From: CAYLSO01 sp964386525
Lineage (GTDB): Bacteria > Eisenbacteria > RBG-16-71-46 > DASYSL01
Length of the DNA: 6,839 nucleotides
Direction of reading: 5' to 3'
Assembly (NCBI GenBank): GCA_964386525.1
Contig: CAYLSO010000270.1
Location: forward strand, 1 to 6,839
A program made the translations under genes and the position numbers. How positions within the stretch are numbered: the first letter of the stretch is position 1; each line of letters opens with the position of its first letter. Positions 5,328 through 6,839 of the stretch are shown piece by piece. The notes below the pieces were generated by a model, which saw only the letters and a list, made by a program, of their open reading frames with translations, did no database searches and was not told the origin of the DNA.

Positions 5328-6259
5328 GCGGCCTCGCCCCCAAGCACCCGCCGCGGCACCCGGCCCGCGTGCACTCGGCGCCCGGCTCGCCCGACCCCGT
5401 GGTGCACGTGTCGTGCGTGCGGCACCTTTACCCCGACCGCACCGAGGTCTACCTCTGCGGCCTGGACTTCATCGTCGAGAAGGGCCAGCGCGTGGTGATC
5501 CTGGGGCCCAACGGCAGCGGCAAGTCCACGCTGCTCTACCACATCGTCGGCCTCCTGACGCCGAGCGAGGGCGAGGTCGAGGTCTTCGGGGTCAACCCAG
5601 CGCTGCACTTCAGCCGCATCCGCGAGCGGGTCGGCGTGGTCCTGCAGAACGTCGACGAGCAGATCCTGGCGCCGACGGTCTGGGATGACGTCTCCTTCTC
5701 GCCGCGCAATTACGGCTACCCGGACGCCGAGGTGAAGCGCATGGTGGAGGCGATGCTCGAGGAGCTGGGCATCTCGCACCTGCGCCACAAGGTCTGCCAC
5801 TACTTGTCGGGCGGCGAGAAGCGCAAGGTGGCGCTGGCCGGCGCGCTCGTGCTGCGCCCCGAGCTGCTCATCATGGATGAGCCCTTCGAGGGGCTCGACC
5901 CGCGCTCGCGCTCGGAGCTCATCGCCCTGCTCAACGGCTTGCAGGCGCGCTACAAGATGACCACCGTGATCGCCACGCACGACGTCGGCACGGTGACCGA
6001 GCTGGCTGACACCGTGTACATGCTGATACAGGGGGGCGAGATCGTCGCGCGCGGCTACCCGCAGGAGATCTTCGCCGACGCGGCGCGCCTGCGCGCCTCG
6101 AACATCGAGGCGCCGGCTCTGGTCGAGCTGTTCCAGCGGCTACAGGAGGCGGGGGTGGACCTCGGCGTCCCGGCCAACGTGGACGAGGCGGCGCGCCGTC
6201 TGCTCGAGCGGCTGCGGGCGGGGGGCGGGGGTGCGGGGACCGGAGGCGGCGAGCCATGA
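5324..6259 (+). CDS. cbiO: CbiO/EcfA ATP-binding protein of the ECF transporter
   Basis: ABC ATPase of 311 residues that powers the transporter from the cytoplasmic side. The motifs are complete: Walker A GPNGSGKST (61-69), Q-loop VVLQNVDEQI (105-114, Gln108), signature LSGGEKRKVALAGAL (161-175), Walker B LLIMDEPFEGLD (181-192, catalytic Glu186) and H-loop THD (218-220, His219). VVLQNVDEQI matches the VFQNPDDQLF pattern of CbiO/EcfA ATPases. After Walker B the sequence is DEPFEGLD rather than the common DEPTxGLD. Only one ATPase gene is present, so a homodimer is expected, as in dedicated metal ECF systems. The protein is longer than usual (about 270-280): roughly 25 Pro/His-rich residues precede the first strand and a Gly-rich tail (299-310) ends it. 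The start is GTG 5324, in a GTGA overlap with cbiQ and behind GGGGAAG; in-frame GTG at 5399 or 5402 would remove the N-terminal extension and is possible. Confidence 0.93.
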   Translation: MSGLAPKHPPRHPARVHSAPGSPDPVVHVSCVRHLYPDRTEVYLCGLDFIVEKGQRVVILGPNGSGKSTLLYHIVGLLTPSEGEVEVFGVNPALHFSRIRERVGVVLQNVDEQILAPTVWDDVSFSPRNYGYPDAEVKRMVEAMLEELGISHLRHKVCHYLSGGEKRKVALAGALVLRPELLIMDEPFEGLDPRSRSELIALLNGLQARYKMTTVIATHDVGTVTELADTVYMLIQGGEIVARGYPQEIFADAARLRASNIEAPALVELFQRLQEAGVDLGVPANVDEAARRLLERLRAGGGGAGTGGGEP

Positions 6260-6657
6260 AGTGCGCGCGTCTCGCCATCGCCACCACCGCCCACGCCCAG
6301 GTGATCCTGGTGCGCTCCCGCATCGAGCAGGCCCTGGCCGAACTGGGAGTGGCGGACGGGCTGTGTCATCTGTGGTGCCCGCACACCACGGCCGGCATCA
6401 CGGTGAACGAAGGCGCCGACCCCGACGTGCCGGCCGACTTCCTCGCGGGCTTCGACCGCCTGGTGCCGTGGGGCGGTGACTACCGCCACGGCGAGGGGAA
6501 CGCCGCCGCCCACATCAAGGCGATGATGGTGGGCGCCTCGGTGACCGTGCCGGTGGCGGGCGGCCGGCTGGCGCTGGGCACTTGGCAGGACGTCTACTTC
6601 TGCGAGTTCGACGGTCCCCGGCGGCGCACCCTCGAGGTGCGGGCGCTGGCGGGCTAG
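6256..6657 (+). CDS. yjbQ: YjbQ family protein (UPF0047)
   Basis: Small soluble protein of 133 residues, the full length for the family. Database labels often read secondary thiamine-phosphate synthase, because members show weak thiamine phosphate synthase activity; the true role is unclear. Conserved features are all present: HLWCPHTTAGITVNE (38-52), ADPDV (54-58), a YRHGEGNAAAHIKAM stretch (76-90) with His78, Asn82 and His86, the region GGRLALGTWQDVYF (102-115) with the LGTWQ core, and EFDGPRRR (117-124). The invariant His, Glu, Asp and Asn residues probably form a metal or phosphate site. The start is ATG within an ATGA overlap with the cbiO stop; GGAGG at 6242-6246 is its likely Shine-Dalgarno. 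This coupling places it in one unit with the transporter, but nothing in the sequence ties it to metal uptake, and there is no other thiamine gene here. Confidence 0.93.
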   Translation: MKCARLAIATTAHAQVILVRSRIEQALAELGVADGLCHLWCPHTTAGITVNEGADPDVPADFLAGFDRLVPWGGDYRHGEGNAAAHIKAMMVGASVTVPVAGGRLALGTWQDVYFCEFDGPRRRTLEVRALAG

Positions 6658-6673
6658 GGCGAGGGCGTGGGCG

Positions 6674-6839
6674 ATGAGCCTCTTCCCGCCTGACGAGAGC
6701 CCAGGCGCCGGGCAGCCCGGCGGCGGCGCCCGCCCGCCGCTCGCCGAGCGCATGCGCCCGCGCTCCGTAGCAGAGGTCCTGGGCCAGGAACACCTGCTCG
6801 CGCCCGGCGCCCCGCTCGGCAGCCACGGTCCGGGCGCCG
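6674..6839 (+). CDS. rarA: RarA/MgsA replication-associated recombination ATPase, N-terminal fragment
   Basis: Partial gene cut by the window end; 55 codons are visible. RarA is an AAA+ clamp-loader-like ATPase that acts at stalled replication forks. The start MSLFPPDE is followed by a Pro/Gly-rich spacer, then PLAERMRPRSVAEVLGQEHLL in two parts (22-32 and 33-42) and PGAPL (44-48). This matches the family N-terminus PLAxRMRPRTLDEVVGQEHLLGPGxPL. Walker A and B motifs lie beyond the edge. The final residues GSHGPGA do not resemble the usual RRAIE-type helix, which may be real divergence or a base error near the edge. The start ATG has GAGGG at 6661-6665, eight bases upstream, and lies 16 bases after yjbQ. 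Another AAA+ clamp-loader relative such as RuvB or DnaX is less likely, given the MRPR and GQEHLL pattern. Confidence 0.85.
   Translation, partial: MSLFPPDESPGAGQPGGGARPPLAERMRPRSVAEVLGQEHLLAPGAPLGSHGPGA

Noticed and set aside
1..6839. Mobile elements, CRISPR arrays, tRNA or rRNA genes, toxin-antitoxin or phage-defence genes
   Set aside because: I found no direct-repeat array, transposase, inverted terminal repeats, tRNA-like fold or defence-type domain; coding fills almost the whole window with one consistent base composition.

Overview
The window is a very GC-rich, gene-dense stretch of bacterial chromosome with every supportable gene on the + strand. It carries a rod-shape peptidoglycan synthesis pair (PBP2 C-terminus, RodA), a lipoprotein-modifying enzyme (Lgt), AroE, a ComF-type phosphoribosyltransferase, a three-gene ECF/CbiMQO-type metal transporter, a YjbQ-family protein and the start of RarA. 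The PBP2-RodA pair implies a rod-shaped, peptidoglycan-walled bacterium. The high GC, heavy GTG/TTG start use and sequence style fit an uncultured high-GC lineage such as Methylomirabilota/Rokubacteria, Binatota or a deltaproteobacterial relative. That placement is an impression, not something the window proves.

Layout: 1-237 is the C-terminal end of mrdA (PBP2). rodA (238-1458) begins on the next base. lgt (1478-2269, TTG start behind a strong Shine-Dalgarno) follows after 19 bases. aroE (2266-3129) overlaps the lgt stop by 4 bases, and comF (3093-3860) starts inside the end of aroE. After a 25-base gap comes the transporter block: cbiM-like S component (3886-4605), cbiQ/ecfT (4602-5327) and cbiO/ecfA (5324-6259), each joined to the next by a 4-base stop/start overlap. 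yjbQ (6256-6657) overlaps cbiO by 4 bases. rarA begins at 6674 and runs off the end. The largest gap between genes is 25 bases, and I see no internal promoter or terminator, so the whole window may be one transcription unit.

How the genes work together: PBP2 and RodA form the elongasome transpeptidase/glycosyltransferase pair, and Lgt adds the lipid anchor to lipoproteins, so the first third is envelope biogenesis. AroE (aromatic amino acid precursor synthesis) and ComF (competence/phosphoribosyltransferase family) look like housekeeping passengers. The CbiM-CbiQ-CbiO block should form a complete transition-metal (Ni2+ or Co2+) importer with a single ATPase, presumably used as a homodimer.

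Most of the window is ordinary. I do not see a convincing undescribed system. The part most worth a second look is the ECF module: its S component has an N-terminus unlike textbook CbiM/NikM, a His-rich loop predicted to face outward, no CbiN/NikN partner gene, and slightly unusual ATPase motifs. It is also translationally coupled to yjbQ, a family whose physiological role is still poorly defined.
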